Assembly (NCBI GenBank): GCA_024692105.1
Contig: JAILMZ010000079.1
Location: 1 to 38,882, forward strand
From: Saccharofermentans sp.
GTDB lineage: Bacteria > Bacillota_A > Clostridia > Saccharofermentanales > Saccharofermentanaceae
DNA: 38,882 nt
Direction: 5' to 3'
Below, in pieces: positions 25,734-34,235 of this stretch. Each line of letters opens with the position of its first letter. The stretch's first letter is position 1. The position numbers and the translations under genes are program-made. The notes under the pieces are model-generated. The model had not been told where the DNA came from and did not search any database. It saw only the letters and a list, made by a program, of their open reading frames with translations.

Positions 25734-27962
25734 TTAGAAAGATCTTCTTCTGCCCTTCTTCTCGTCGCCGGAATCGTCGGACTCACGTCTCTCACGACCC
25801 TGGAAACCGCCTCTTCTCTCACGATTGGGACGGCCTTCACGTCTTCTGGGCTCTTCCTCAACGTATCCCTCAGGCTTCGGGAGGCAATCTCTGATTGAGA
25901 GGTTCAGTCTGCCCTGAGAATCGATCTCGATGAGCTTAACGTGAACTGTATCGCCTTCGTGGAGAACGTCTTCAACCTTCTCTACTCTGTTCCAAGCCAT
26001 CTTTGAGATGTGAACGAGGCCTTCCTTGCCGGGCAGGAACTCAACGAATGCACCGAAGTCCATAAGTCTTGTAACTGTTCCGTCGTACTCTGTGCCAACC
26101 TCTGGATCAGCAACGATGCCGTTGATGATCATCTTAGCCTTCTCTGCCTTCTCGAGGTCAGGTGTGGAGATGAAGATAGTACCGTCGTCGTTAATGTTGA
26201 TGTCAGCGCCTGTGTCAGAAATGATCTTGTTGATAACCTTTCCGCCGGAACCGATTACTTCACGGATCTTGTCTGTAGGAACCTTCATTGTGATGATGCG
26301 CGGAGCATAAGCGGAAAGCTCTGCACGAGGCTCGCTGATGCAAGGCAGGATAACGTCGTTGATGATCTGCAGTCTGCCCTTGTGTGTCATTTCGAAAGCC
26401 TGGCGGATGATCTCGAGTGTAAGACCTTCAACCTTGATGTCGACCTGAATGGATGTGATACCTTCTGTTGTACCTGCAACCTTAAAATCCATGTCGCCGA
26501 AGAAGTCCTCGATACCCTGGATATCCATGAATACCAGGAAGTTGTCGTCGTTATCGGGATCTGTGATAAGTCCGGAAGAGATACCTGCTACAGGTCTCTT
26601 GATCGGTACGCCTGCTGCCATGAGGGACAGTGTGGAACCGCATACGGAACCCTGTGATGTGGAACCGTTGGACATTGTGATCTCGGATACTGTACGGATC
26701 GCATAAGGAAACTCTTCCTCAGAAGGAAGTACAGGAATGAGTGATCTCTCAGCGAGTGCGCCGTGACCGATCTCTCTTCTTCCCGGGCTTCTGGAAGGCT
26801 TAGCCTCACCTGTGGAGTAACCGGGCATGTTGTAGTGGTGGATGTATCTCTTGTATTCCTGCTCATCAAGTCCCTCGAGCTTCTGTGCTTCTGCAAGAGG
26901 AGCGAGTGTGCAGATGTTCATGACCTGAGTCTGACCTCTCTGGAACCAAGCGCTGCCATGAACTCTCGGGATCTGATCGATACCGCAGGACAGAGGACGG
27001 ATCTCGTCAAGAGCACGTCCGTCAACACGTCTGTGTTCACGGAACAGGTAATCTCTTACGACCTTCTTCTCGAGCTTGTAGATGGAATCGGCAGCCCACT
27101 TTGAAAGGCCCTCTTCCTTCTCTTCGAGCATTGCAACAACTTCTTCCTGAAGCTTTGCAACGTTTGCATCTCTAACTTCCTTGTCTACTGCAAGGACAGC
27201 TTCTCTCATCTTGTCCCAGCCATATTCCTTAACGGCATCGAAGACCTCTTCCGGAACATCAGCAGACTCATAAGTGAACTTCTCTTTACCCACCTCAGCA
27301 ACGATACCGTTGATGAACTCGCAGATCTTCTTTATCTCTTCGTGACCTTCTGCGATTGCGTTAAGCATAACGTCATCAGGTACTTCGTTAGCGCCTGCCT
27401 CGACCATGCAGATCTTGGAAAGCGTACCGGCGAGTGTAACATACATCTGGGATACCTGGCGCTGCTCGAGCGTAGGGTTGATGATTGTCTTGCCGTCAAT
27501 GAGACCTAAGACAACGCCGCCGATAGGTCCCTTCCACGGGATATCGGAAATAGCGATAGCGATAGATGTACCGAGCATAGCTGCGATCTCAGGTGAGCAG
27601 TCGGGGTCAACGGACATTACGAGGTTGTTGACGCTTACATCGTTACGCAGATCCTTAGGGAACAGCGGGCGGATAGGACGGTCGATAACACGTGATGTGA
27701 GGATAGCCTTCTCACCGGGTCTTCCCTCTCTCTTGAGGAAACCGCCGGGGATCTTGCCTACAGCATACATCTTTTCCTCGTAGTCAACAGAGAGCGGGAA
27801 GAAATCGATTCCTTCACGGGGCTGTGTTGAAGCTGTAGCTGTGGAAAGAACGGTGGTATCTCCGTACTTTACGAGCGCAGATCCGTTTGCAAACTGCGCG
27901 AAATGGCCGACTTCTACCGAGAACGGTCTGCCGGCAATGTCGATCTTGAAAATCTTTTCCAT
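25734..27962 (-). CDS. pnp: Polynucleotide phosphorylase
   Basis: A 742-residue PNPase. Two RNase PH-like core domains flank a helical domain. The first begins DIAGRPFSVEVGHFAQFANGSALVKYGDT; the second carries QVMNICTLAP, GRREIGHGALAERSL and SNGSTSQGSVCGSTLSLMAAGVPI. A KH domain (IREVIGSGGKVINKII) and an S1 domain (EYDGTVTRLMDFGAFVEFLPGKEGLVHISK) follow. The Arg/Glu-rich tail of about 40 residues is an extra basic extension, probably RNA-binding. It degrades RNA 3' to 5' with phosphate. Its leader hides the ribosome binding site in a helix. rpsO, its usual neighbour, lies 9.3 kb away. Confidence 0.97.
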   Translation of the reverse strand: MEKIFKIDIAGRPFSVEVGHFAQFANGSALVKYGDTTVLSTATASTQPREGIDFFPLSVDYEEKMYAVGKIPGGFLKREGRPGEKAILTSRVIDRPIRPLFPKDLRNDVSVNNLVMSVDPDCSPEIAAMLGTSIAIAISDIPWKGPIGGVVLGLIDGKTIINPTLEQRQVSQMYVTLAGTLSKICMVEAGANEVPDDVMLNAIAEGHEEIKKICEFINGIVAEVGKEKFTYESADVPEEVFDAVKEYGWDKMREAVLAVDKEVRDANVAKLQEEVVAMLEEKEEGLSKWAADSIYKLEKKVVRDYLFREHRRVDGRALDEIRPLSCGIDQIPRVHGSAWFQRGQTQVMNICTLAPLAEAQKLEGLDEQEYKRYIHHYNMPGYSTGEAKPSRSPGRREIGHGALAERSLIPVLPSEEEFPYAIRTVSEITMSNGSTSQGSVCGSTLSLMAAGVPIKRPVAGISSGLITDPDNDDNFLVFMDIQGIEDFFGDMDFKVAGTTEGITSIQVDIKVEGLTLEIIRQAFEMTHKGRLQIINDVILPCISEPRAELSAYAPRIITMKVPTDKIREVIGSGGKVINKIISDTGADININDDGTIFISTPDLEKAEKAKMIINGIVADPEVGTEYDGTVTRLMDFGAFVEFLPGKEGLVHISKMAWNRVEKVEDVLHEGDTVHVKLIEIDSQGRLNLSIRDCLPKPEGYVEEEPRRREGRPNRERRGGFQGRERRESDDSGDEKKGRRRSF

Positions 27963-28072
27963 AGACTTTCTCCTTTAAAAATTGATGATTCTGAAAGGAG
28001 GTAGTCCGCAGGTTCACGGTCCGACTCGCGCATGTTCGGGCAGTCAACCTACACACTACGCTCCTTATGTAA
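27963..28072 (-). promoter_or_regulatory. Structured 5' leader of pnp sequestering its ribosome binding site
   Basis: Two helices abut without a gap. The first pairs 28055-28059 with 28001-28005 (GTAGT/ACTAC) and 28046-28052 with 28008-28014 (GTAGGTT/AACCTGC). The second pairs the anti-SD CTCCTTT (27994-28000) with the pnp SD AAAGGAG (27970-27976) across a 17-nt loop. The region CTGCGGACTACCTCCTTTC resembles the 3' tail of 16S rRNA. Autoregulation by PNPase or RNase is a reasonable inference. Confidence 0.6.
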
Positions 28073-28079
28073 CTTATTA

Positions 28080-28107
28080 ATTATAAACTAAAGGTGAAAT
28101 AAAACAA
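28080..28107 (-). promoter_or_regulatory. Probable promoter of pnp
   Basis: Minus strand TTGTTT (28102-28107), 16-nt spacer, perfect TATAAT (28080-28085). It lies between the stop of the GH114-like gene and the structured leader, giving a leader of about 110 nt. Confidence 0.6.
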
Positions 28108-28111
28108 CCAA

Positions 28112-28912
28112 TCAATTCAATTCGAGCGAATCTGAGACATAGTTCTCAAATCCGTTCTTGTCGCAATAAGCATTTATCTCGCCTATAAGCGCGTCATCGG
28201 TGGTATATTCGAGCAGATAGATATCAGCCCCGAGATCCGCATAACGCTCGACATAGTCAGTGAAATACTCGTGGTCTTCGGGATCTGCCGTACCGAACTT
28301 GTCCTCGTCCCAGAGTATCTTCGAGAATACCGACTCCTGGTTAATGCCGGTTATCACGTCGCTCCAATCCCCTCCGCTGCTGCAGTATGCGTCAAGATAA
28401 GTGTCGCCGCCATTGATTATGACTTCCTTACCCGTATCCACCATGGCTTTCATCATGATCGTCAGTCCGTCAAGAATCTCAGGCGTCGGGAACTGATAGT
28501 ACACATCACAGTTATCAACAAAGAATCCGTCGATGTTCTTATCAAGCAGTGCGGGAATAAGTTCGTCTATTACTATCTCCTGCCATTCGGGCCTGGATAC
28601 ATCCACCCAGCGCTCCTCTTCCCAATTTTCGTAAGGAGCGAGCGTAAGATCTTCATCGTAATAGTCACGCCAGTCTTCGAGCGAGCCGATGTTTATATAA
28701 CTGAACACCTGATGTCCGGCCTTCTTGAACTCGGTTATCTCTTTCGCGGAATAGAACTGTGCATCGATAACGACAGTCTCATAATCCTCCAGCTGAGAAA
28801 GGTCTTCGGTAACGCTGAGGAAAACGCCGTAACCCTTTTTCTCCGGGACTTTATTGCATGCTGAGCATGCCAACAAACACAAAACGAGGATTAACGAACA
28901 GAGTCGTCTCAT
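28112..28912 (-). CDS. GH114-like (endo-alpha-1,4-polygalactosaminidase family) lipoprotein
   Basis: A 266-residue protein from the ATG at 28912, chosen because it gives a clean lipoprotein signal MRRLCSLILVLCLLACSAC with acylation at C16 or C19; an upstream ATG at 28960 adds 16 residues inside lpdA. The mature part has a TIM-barrel pattern typical of the GH114/TM1410 family: YETVVIDAQFYS, VFSYINIGSLEDWRDYY, DGFFVDNCDVYYQ, VIINGGDTYLD, GINQESVF. The family cleaves or binds galactosaminoglycan-type exopolymers at the cell surface. The start lies 5 nt after the lpdA stop with a weak site, so it is the last gene of the nadE operon, an unexpected place for a surface glycosidase. Confidence 0.8.
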   Translation of the reverse strand: MRRLCSLILVLCLLACSACNKVPEKKGYGVFLSVTEDLSQLEDYETVVIDAQFYSAKEITEFKKAGHQVFSYINIGSLEDWRDYYDEDLTLAPYENWEEERWVDVSRPEWQEIVIDELIPALLDKNIDGFFVDNCDVYYQFPTPEILDGLTIMMKAMVDTGKEVIINGGDTYLDAYCSSGGDWSDVITGINQESVFSKILWDEDKFGTADPEDHEYFTDYVERYADLGADIYLLEYTTDDALIGEINAYCDKNGFENYVSDSLELN

Positions 28913-28917
28913 CTTTA

Positions 28918-30312
28918 TCACAACTTCTGCTTCAAAAGTTTCAAAGCCTCGCCGATGCACTCTTCGTAAGTGGGATGAGCTCTCATTACCATGGCCAGGT
29001 CATCAATGGAGACAACATCGCTGGATATTGCTGCAGCAAGTTCGCCGATCATGTCGGTGGCATTAGCACACATTAGCAGGGCACCAACAAGTCTTCTCTC
29101 GTTGCGGTCAGCAACGAGTTTCACGAAACCTCTTTCCTCACATGTAATGACGGATTTGGCATTGGCGGAAGTAAGCGCTCTTACGCTGACCACATCAATA
29201 CCTGCTGCCTCCGCTTCTGCTTCAGTCATTCCGACACAAGCTATCTCGGGGTTGGTATAAACACATGCAGGTATGAAATCAGGCCAGATTATCGAATCAT
29301 CAGAAAGGATATCTGCCACGGCATTCTCGCCTTCAGCAGAAGCCTTATGAGCGAGCTGCGGTCCGGAAGTAATATCACCGATAGCATAGATGTGTGCCAC
29401 AGACGTTCTGCCTAGACCGGTCGTTTCAATCCTGCCGTCAGTTACCTTGATGCCGATATTTTCGGGAAGATCTATCACAGCCCTGCGTCCGACCGCGATC
29501 ATTACTGCCTCGGCAGCAACCATGTTTTCTGCACCGTCCGTCTCGAAACTTACTACGGCAGAGCCGTCTTCGGCCTTTGATATGGCAGTAACTCTGGAAC
29601 CTGTATGGATATCTGCTCCCCTCTTCTTGAGGATCATCTGTACATTTCTGGATATCTCTTTATCAAAACCGCTGAGGATCCTTGGCAGACCTTCAATGAT
29701 GGTCATCTTACGACCAAGATCGGTAAAGAAAGATGCAAACTCAGTACCTATGACTCCGCCGCCGATAATTACCAGACTTTCAGGAAGCTTGGTTGCTTTA
29801 AGAAGCCTGTCGGAATCCGTAACCACATCAAGATCAATGCCGGGAATGTTCGGAATAATTGTCTCGCTGCCGGTTGCCAAGATAAGATCTCTGGTCTGAC
29901 ATTCTTTCACGCCGTCAGCAGTAGTAATCCTTACATCGATAAGTGCTCCTGCGGATACAACTGAAGCGGTACCAAAGACTATTTCCAATGTGGTTTCTTT
30001 TTCCAGAGATGCCTTAAGGCCTTCTACCAAAGTATCAACCGTCTTGTCACGGTAGGAAGCAAGTGCTGCTTCATCAATCTCAGGCTTGCAGTTAACGCCA
30101 AACGAAGACGCGCCGGAAGCCTGTCTGTATATGCCTGAAGCATGAAGCAGTGCCTTGGTCGGGATGCAGCCGCGGTTAAGGCATGTGCCGCCGATGGAAT
30201 CCTTTTCGACGATGAGTGTATTAAGACCTGCCTTGGCAGCCTTGATGGCAGCGGCAGTTCCGCCGGGACCTGCGCCGATAACTATAAGGTCGTATGTAAG
30301 ATCAACAGCCAT
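28918..30312 (-). CDS. lpdA: Dihydrolipoyl dehydrogenase
   Basis: A 464-residue flavoprotein disulfide reductase starting MAVDLTYDLIVIGAGPGG. This ATG overlaps the lplA end by 11 nt; an upstream in-frame start would lie well inside lplA. FAD motif GAGPGG at 13-18; redox-active disulfide GGTCLNRGCIP with C44 and C49; NAD motif VIIGGGVIGTEFASFF; second FAD motif HIYAIGDIT; C-terminal active-site His-Glu in HPTYEE. It reoxidises dihydrolipoamide with NAD+. The adjacent lipoyl carrier GcvH is its likely substrate, because no 2-oxoacid dehydrogenase gene is present in the window. Confidence 0.94.
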   Translation of the reverse strand: MAVDLTYDLIVIGAGPGGTAAAIKAAKAGLNTLIVEKDSIGGTCLNRGCIPTKALLHASGIYRQASGASSFGVNCKPEIDEAALASYRDKTVDTLVEGLKASLEKETTLEIVFGTASVVSAGALIDVRITTADGVKECQTRDLILATGSETIIPNIPGIDLDVVTDSDRLLKATKLPESLVIIGGGVIGTEFASFFTDLGRKMTIIEGLPRILSGFDKEISRNVQMILKKRGADIHTGSRVTAISKAEDGSAVVSFETDGAENMVAAEAVMIAVGRRAVIDLPENIGIKVTDGRIETTGLGRTSVAHIYAIGDITSGPQLAHKASAEGENAVADILSDDSIIWPDFIPACVYTNPEIACVGMTEAEAEAAGIDVVSVRALTSANAKSVITCEERGFVKLVADRNERRLVGALLMCANATDMIGELAAAISSDVVSIDDLAMVMRAHPTYEECIGEALKLLKQKL

Positions 30313-31018
30313 ATATCCACTCTCTGCTTGCAAGACGAACTCTCGCCTTTTCTGCTTCAGAAGCATCGAGTTCAGTGATGCTAATCGCATCTGATTTCCC
30401 GAACTTCTCTTCAAACGCTTTTATAATAGCAGATTTTACATCATCCACAGTAATTGTAGGCATAACTTCACATAAGTTTACGACGCGCGACTTTACGCTC
30501 TTAACGCCGTGACCTTCCAGTTTGTCCTTGTCCGGAGTCAGCACTTTCGACATGACATCGAAGTCCGTATCGATTAGTATCGTGCCGTGATGAAAGCAAG
30601 TACACCCGCTCTTGTAGTATGCGTTACCCGAGAACTTGGCGCTTATGCGGTCGCTTACGATCTCGATATCGTTGCGGCCTGTAGTCTGAACATTGAACCC
30701 GAGTATTGTCATCGCACGGACGATAATATCCGTCTCATTCTGAGATCCTGCGAAAGTGAAATTGAGATTGCCCTTATCGTGATAGACCGCGCCGCCACCG
30801 GACACTCTGCGGGCCAGGCGTATATCATGAGTTCCGGCATACTCAAGATCAACCTCGGCACATAAAGCCTGGTTTTTTCCGATTACGACAGTATTGTCGT
30901 TCTGCCACAGATAGAGCGCCTTATACTTGCCCGCGCAGTAACCTGCGAGAGTCTCTTCGACTGCAAGATTGTAATAGGGATCGAAGCTATTGCCTTGGAG
31001 TATCAGCGTTCCGGACAT
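30302..31018 (-). CDS. lplA: Lipoate-protein ligase A, catalytic domain only
   Basis: A 238-residue protein with the lipoate-ligase core: RRVSGGGAVYHD at 70-81, and RISAKFSGNAYY with the expected catalytic Lys at about 127, followed by FHHGTILID. It activates lipoate with ATP and attaches it to a lysine of a carrier protein. The protein is about 100 residues shorter than E. coli LplA and lacks the C-terminal accessory domain, so it may need an LplB-like partner or act as a transferase. The gene overlaps gcvH by one base (TGATG) and lpdA by 11 nt. Confidence 0.88.
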   Translation of the reverse strand: MSGTLILQGNSFDPYYNLAVEETLAGYCAGKYKALYLWQNDNTVVIGKNQALCAEVDLEYAGTHDIRLARRVSGGGAVYHDKGNLNFTFAGSQNETDIIVRAMTILGFNVQTTGRNDIEIVSDRISAKFSGNAYYKSGCTCFHHGTILIDTDFDVMSKVLTPDKDKLEGHGVKSVKSRVVNLCEVMPTITVDDVKSAIIKAFEEKFGKSDAISITELDASEAEKARVRLASREWIYGC

Positions 31019-31395
31019 CAGATAGTCTCGATGTATGCGTCGTATTCTTCAGCGGACATCAGTTCGCACTTGTCGGTAACGTTCTCGATCACGGCAAACC
31101 AAGCATTATAAGGATCTTCGTTGATGAGTTCGGGAGAATCGAGAAGAGCCTCATTGATCTCCTTTACGACTCCTGTTACGGGAGAATACACATCAGATAC
31201 GGTCTTGATGCTCTCGACATCAGCAAAAGGCGTGCCGGCAGTAACGGTATCGCCGACTTCGGGAAGGTTCGCGAAAACAAGATTCCCGAGCTCCTTCTGA
31301 GCATAGAAGCTTATGCCGACACGGCAGGTACCGTCTTCTTCGAAGATAGCCCACTCGTGTTCTTTTGCATATTGTCTGTCATTTCTCTCACTCAT
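31018..31395 (-). CDS. gcvH: Glycine cleavage system H protein (lipoyl carrier)
   Basis: A 125-residue protein with the hybrid barrel-sandwich fold: AKEHEWA start, GISFYAQKELGNLVFANLPEVGDTV, and the lipoylation site ESIKTVSDVYSP with K64 as the modified lysine. The C-terminal half (VVKEINEALLDSPELINEDPYNAWF) matches GcvH closely. It normally shuttles an aminomethyl group between the P, T and L proteins. Here only the L protein (lpdA) and the lipoate ligase are adjacent; no gcvT or gcvP is in the window. It begins 7 nt after the activase gene. Confidence 0.93.
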   Translation of the reverse strand: MSERNDRQYAKEHEWAIFEEDGTCRVGISFYAQKELGNLVFANLPEVGDTVTAGTPFADVESIKTVSDVYSPVTGVVKEINEALLDSPELINEDPYNAWFAVIENVTDKCELMSAEEYDAYIETI

Positions 31396-31402
31396 ATAAG
31401 CC

Positions 31403-32140
31403 TCACAATCTTTCCGCGTACAAAGCCGCTCCTATCGCAGAGAGATACGCCGAATTTGCGGGTATCACGACATTCGTGCCGTATGTCTTTGACGCGCATT
31501 TGTCTATGTCTTTTATCAGGGTAAGGCCGCCGCTCAACGCGATCGTATCATATCTGACCTTACGCAGCAGGACCTTGGACTGCTCCAGGATCTGCCATAT
31601 TACAGCAGTCATTATATCAGAAGGTTCCGTGCCTTGAGCAAGAAGGCTGACTATCTCCGTCTGCGCGAAAACGGCACAGGTGGAAGACAGCTTAAAGGCA
31701 GGCTCTTCCCCACCTCTAAGGTCTATATCCTCGTAAGTAAATCCGAGCTGATTAAGCGTGTTGATCGCAAAGATTCCGCATCCCGCCGCGCACTTATCGT
31801 TGACAAAGAATTCTTTAAGTTTGGATCCGTCTCTAACGATAATCTTTGTATCCTGTCCGCCGATATCAAGTATCACATTACAGCCGATAGCCTGGTATGC
31901 CGCACCTTCTGCAAGGGCAGCAAGCTCGCTTATCTGAGCATCTGAACCGATATTATGCTGGCCATATCCGCATGACACGATCTTTGCATCAGGAAACTCA
32001 GCAAACAGTTCCTTGAGTTTGGATTCAAAGTATTCCTTCTGTTTGACCGGAGTGCGTTCCATGAACAGTTTCATATCAGCGCCGCCTTTGATGCAGTACT
32101 TGGTATAAGTGGAACCAATGTCAACGCCGATGGTGATCAT
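31403..32140 (-). CDS. 2-hydroxyacyl-CoA dehydratase activase (HgdC/BcrA-D-like ATPase)
   Basis: A 245-residue ASKHA-fold ATPase: phosphate-1 motif GVDIGSTYTK, DIGGQDTKI at 92-100, and AALAEGAAYQA. The bridging [4Fe-4S] cluster ligands would be C117 (NDKCAAGCG) and C155 (SSTCAVFAQTE), spaced as in the activator of 2-hydroxyglutaryl-CoA dehydratase. C121 replaces the usual Thr of CAAGTG. The family uses ATP hydrolysis to drive a very low-potential electron into a dehydratase or reductase partner. The partner subunits are encoded immediately upstream (3-nt gap). Oxygen sensitivity is expected. Confidence 0.9.
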   Translation of the reverse strand: MITIGVDIGSTYTKYCIKGGADMKLFMERTPVKQKEYFESKLKELFAEFPDAKIVSCGYGQHNIGSDAQISELAALAEGAAYQAIGCNVILDIGGQDTKIIVRDGSKLKEFFVNDKCAAGCGIFAINTLNQLGFTYEDIDLRGGEEPAFKLSSTCAVFAQTEIVSLLAQGTEPSDIMTAVIWQILEQSKVLLRKVRYDTIALSGGLTLIKDIDKCASKTYGTNVVIPANSAYLSAIGAALYAERL

Positions 32141-32143
32141 GGA

Positions 32144-33286
32144 TCAGGTCAAAGACTCCTTCATGACAGATACAAGTTTTCCGGCCTTATCGATATCAAG
32201 GTACTCTCTGTCTATCATGTCTATCTCGAGTTCCGCCTGTATGATGCCGACGTCTTTTGCAGAGACATAGTCGCACTTGCAGGACTTGTTGCGGCACGAG
32301 ACAGCGCATTTCGCGCCCGATGCTTCGATAAGAGCAGTGAGCCTTTGGGTCTTGGTCTCCTGCTTCAGGTTAAGGAACGTGTAGTTATATGCATTGAAAA
32401 GGCTGTCCCACACATCAAGTCCGGAATAATCGAGATTCCACCAGTTGATGTAGTTGGAACCGACAATGGCAAAGCCTTCCGTGACTTCACTCAAGTATCT
32501 TTCGGGATGATACCAGAGCGGATAACCTATCCAGAACATCGGGATCAGCGAAGGATCCTTGTCAGGGCTCTGCTCAAGCTCATCAGCCATGAGATTATAG
32601 ATGGTAGCCGTATCTTCCTTGCACCTTGCGGTGATGAGGAAATTGATGTTGTCGAACAGGAGCGTCGGCGGGATATCCTTATCCTTGAAGCATGCGATGA
32701 CTCTCTTCCATGCTGTGACGGATGCCTGGCTTCTCTTTATCGTTTCCTTAAGCACTTCGGGATCGAGCTTATTGCCGGAGAGCTCCTCCATCTTCTGAAC
32801 AAGATCCATGTGCTGCGACTGAACGTATTCAGCAGCGATCTCTTCTGATGCAAACTCGCCCGGATAATCGAGGATTATCAGCGGAACATTGTATCTTTTT
32901 GCAAGGATGCTCCACCAGCCCGGAAGCGTGTTGCACTGGTTATTCGTGGCGATCAGAACATCCGGCTTGGGAGGAATGCCTCTGGGGCCTGACTCCGTAG
33001 TCACGCATCCTTCGAAACAGCACGAATACGAGCAGCAGTTGCAGGACAGGTTTTGTCTCTCGGATTCTTCCAGAAGAGCCTGTTCCTTGCCGCTTGCGGC
33101 TATGACTGCCGCATAGCTTTCGGGATAGATGTATTCGATACCAAGTGCGTCAAGGATCTCGATGGGTGTAAATGATGTGACCCATGCGACTTTCTGCTCG
33201 GGCACTCTGCCCTTGGCGTATTTCGAGAAGTCCTTGTAGTAGCTCCTCATGGAGCTTGCAACATACTTGAGGTAGGAATCAGCCAT
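32144..33286 (-). CDS. 2-hydroxyacyl-CoA dehydratase family subunit (HgdB/BcrC-like), Cys-rich
   Basis: A 380-residue protein from MADSYLKY; this ATG overlaps the upstream gene by 8 nt, and a longer in-frame start would lie deeper inside it. It belongs to the 2-hydroxyacyl-CoA dehydratase D-component/benzoyl-CoA reductase family: KVAWVTSFTPIEILDALGIEYIYPE, NNQCNTLPGWW, LIILDYPGEF. It has at least 13 cysteines: C82, C84, C85, C89, C90, C94 in one run, C118, C199, C222, and C327, C331, C336, C338 near the end (CRNKSCKC). This exceeds what one [4Fe-4S] cluster needs. Reaction and substrate are not determined. Confidence 0.85.
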   Translation of the reverse strand: MADSYLKYVASSMRSYYKDFSKYAKGRVPEQKVAWVTSFTPIEILDALGIEYIYPESYAAVIAASGKEQALLEESERQNLSCNCCSYSCCFEGCVTTESGPRGIPPKPDVLIATNNQCNTLPGWWSILAKRYNVPLIILDYPGEFASEEIAAEYVQSQHMDLVQKMEELSGNKLDPEVLKETIKRSQASVTAWKRVIACFKDKDIPPTLLFDNINFLITARCKEDTATIYNLMADELEQSPDKDPSLIPMFWIGYPLWYHPERYLSEVTEGFAIVGSNYINWWNLDYSGLDVWDSLFNAYNYTFLNLKQETKTQRLTALIEASGAKCAVSCRNKSCKCDYVSAKDVGIIQAELEIDMIDREYLDIDKAGKLVSVMKESLT

Positions 33287-34235
33287 GGCTCGCCTCCAGC
33301 ATTGATGCAAAAGCGCCGAGTTCAGATTCGTGCAGATTCTGATCAAGCGAGCCGTCAAGTTCTATCTTAAGCGAAGGGATACCTTCATCATCCAAGGTTT
33401 TCTTAAGGACTGAATAGTAATAGTCATAAGGCTCGCAGTATTTTTGCGTTATTATCAGAACACCCTTGCATTCCATGATCCTGATCTGAAGAATAGTCCT
33501 TGCTATCTGTGCTTCAAAATCATTCTGCGTAGGAGAAGCGTTTTTTGCCAGTATGGACCACGCTATCTTCTCATAAAGATCATTCGTTGCAGGGTGATCA
33601 TGTTTAGTTACGAGTCTGCCCGACTCAGGCAGGTCGTCAGCAACTATCTTAAGACCGCATTTCTCGGCAGTCTTTAAGATGTCAATCGATGTAAGATACG
33701 ATCCAAGAAGGAATACGGGAGTGCCTTCTGACTTCTCTGTTACCTCGATCTTTTGTTTTGCCAAAGGCATGGCAAGTGCATTATGAATGGCTTCGATGTA
33801 AGAAGAATAAGACAAGCCGCTGCAAAGATCTTCATAATTAGACTTAATGATCCTTCTGCGGACCTCGAGCACTTCCAGTCTGGTCTCTATCTCCTCTTCA
33901 GTGATCTTAACATCATAGAAAGACTCAACCGCCATCTTAAAATCACGGATTACGTATGCATAGTATTTAACGGCTTCCTCGCTTCTTACGACCGGGACTG
34001 CAAGCGGATATACGAACTTTCCGGACTCGCCGATATAGGAAGATATCGACCTGGAACTGTCGCAGGTCTTCGGGAACACTGCACCGTCGATCGTATCATC
34101 TGCAAGCACCTGAGAAATATAGTCAGACGCATAAGCACAGTAATGCGAGAATCCCGCATCACCTTTGAAGCCGTTAAACCTTACCGTATCGCATATTGCT
34201 TCCGGCACGAAACCGGACATCGAAAGTATCTTCAT
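33279..34235 (-). CDS. 2-hydroxyacyl-CoA dehydratase family second subunit
   Basis: A 318-residue protein of the same superfamily as its neighbour but shorter. It contains GFVPEAICD, C33 (SHYCAYA), C58 in VFPKTCDSSR, LLGSYLTS, IVADDLPESGR, and C267 in ITQKYCEPYDYYYSVLKK, the last two-thirds being typical of the HgdA/HgdB fold. C33, C58 and C267 are the likely [4Fe-4S] ligands. It should form a heterodimer with the Cys-rich subunit. The start overlaps the nadE stop by one base (TGATG), giving direct coupling to NAD synthetase. Confidence 0.83.
   Translation of the reverse strand: MKILSMSGFVPEAICDTVRFNGFKGDAGFSHYCAYASDYISQVLADDTIDGAVFPKTCDSSRSISSYIGESGKFVYPLAVPVVRSEEAVKYYAYVIRDFKMAVESFYDVKITEEEIETRLEVLEVRRRIIKSNYEDLCSGLSYSSYIEAIHNALAMPLAKQKIEVTEKSEGTPVFLLGSYLTSIDILKTAEKCGLKIVADDLPESGRLVTKHDHPATNDLYEKIAWSILAKNASPTQNDFEAQIARTILQIRIMECKGVLIITQKYCEPYDYYYSVLKKTLDDEGIPSLKIELDGSLDQNLHESELGAFASMLEASHG

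Noticed and set aside
25482..25894. Short plus-strand open frames in the repeat region
   Set aside because: They merely translate the 73-bp repeats and antisense pnp sequence; no start signals or conserved content.
27985..28020. Fragment of a 16S rRNA gene
   Set aside because: Only about 20 nt resemble the 16S 3' end, with no flanking rRNA sequence; it fits better as a leader anti-SD element.
31018..31402. Glycine riboswitch ahead of gcvH
   Set aside because: Only 7 nt separate gcvH from the upstream gene, leaving no room for an aptamer.
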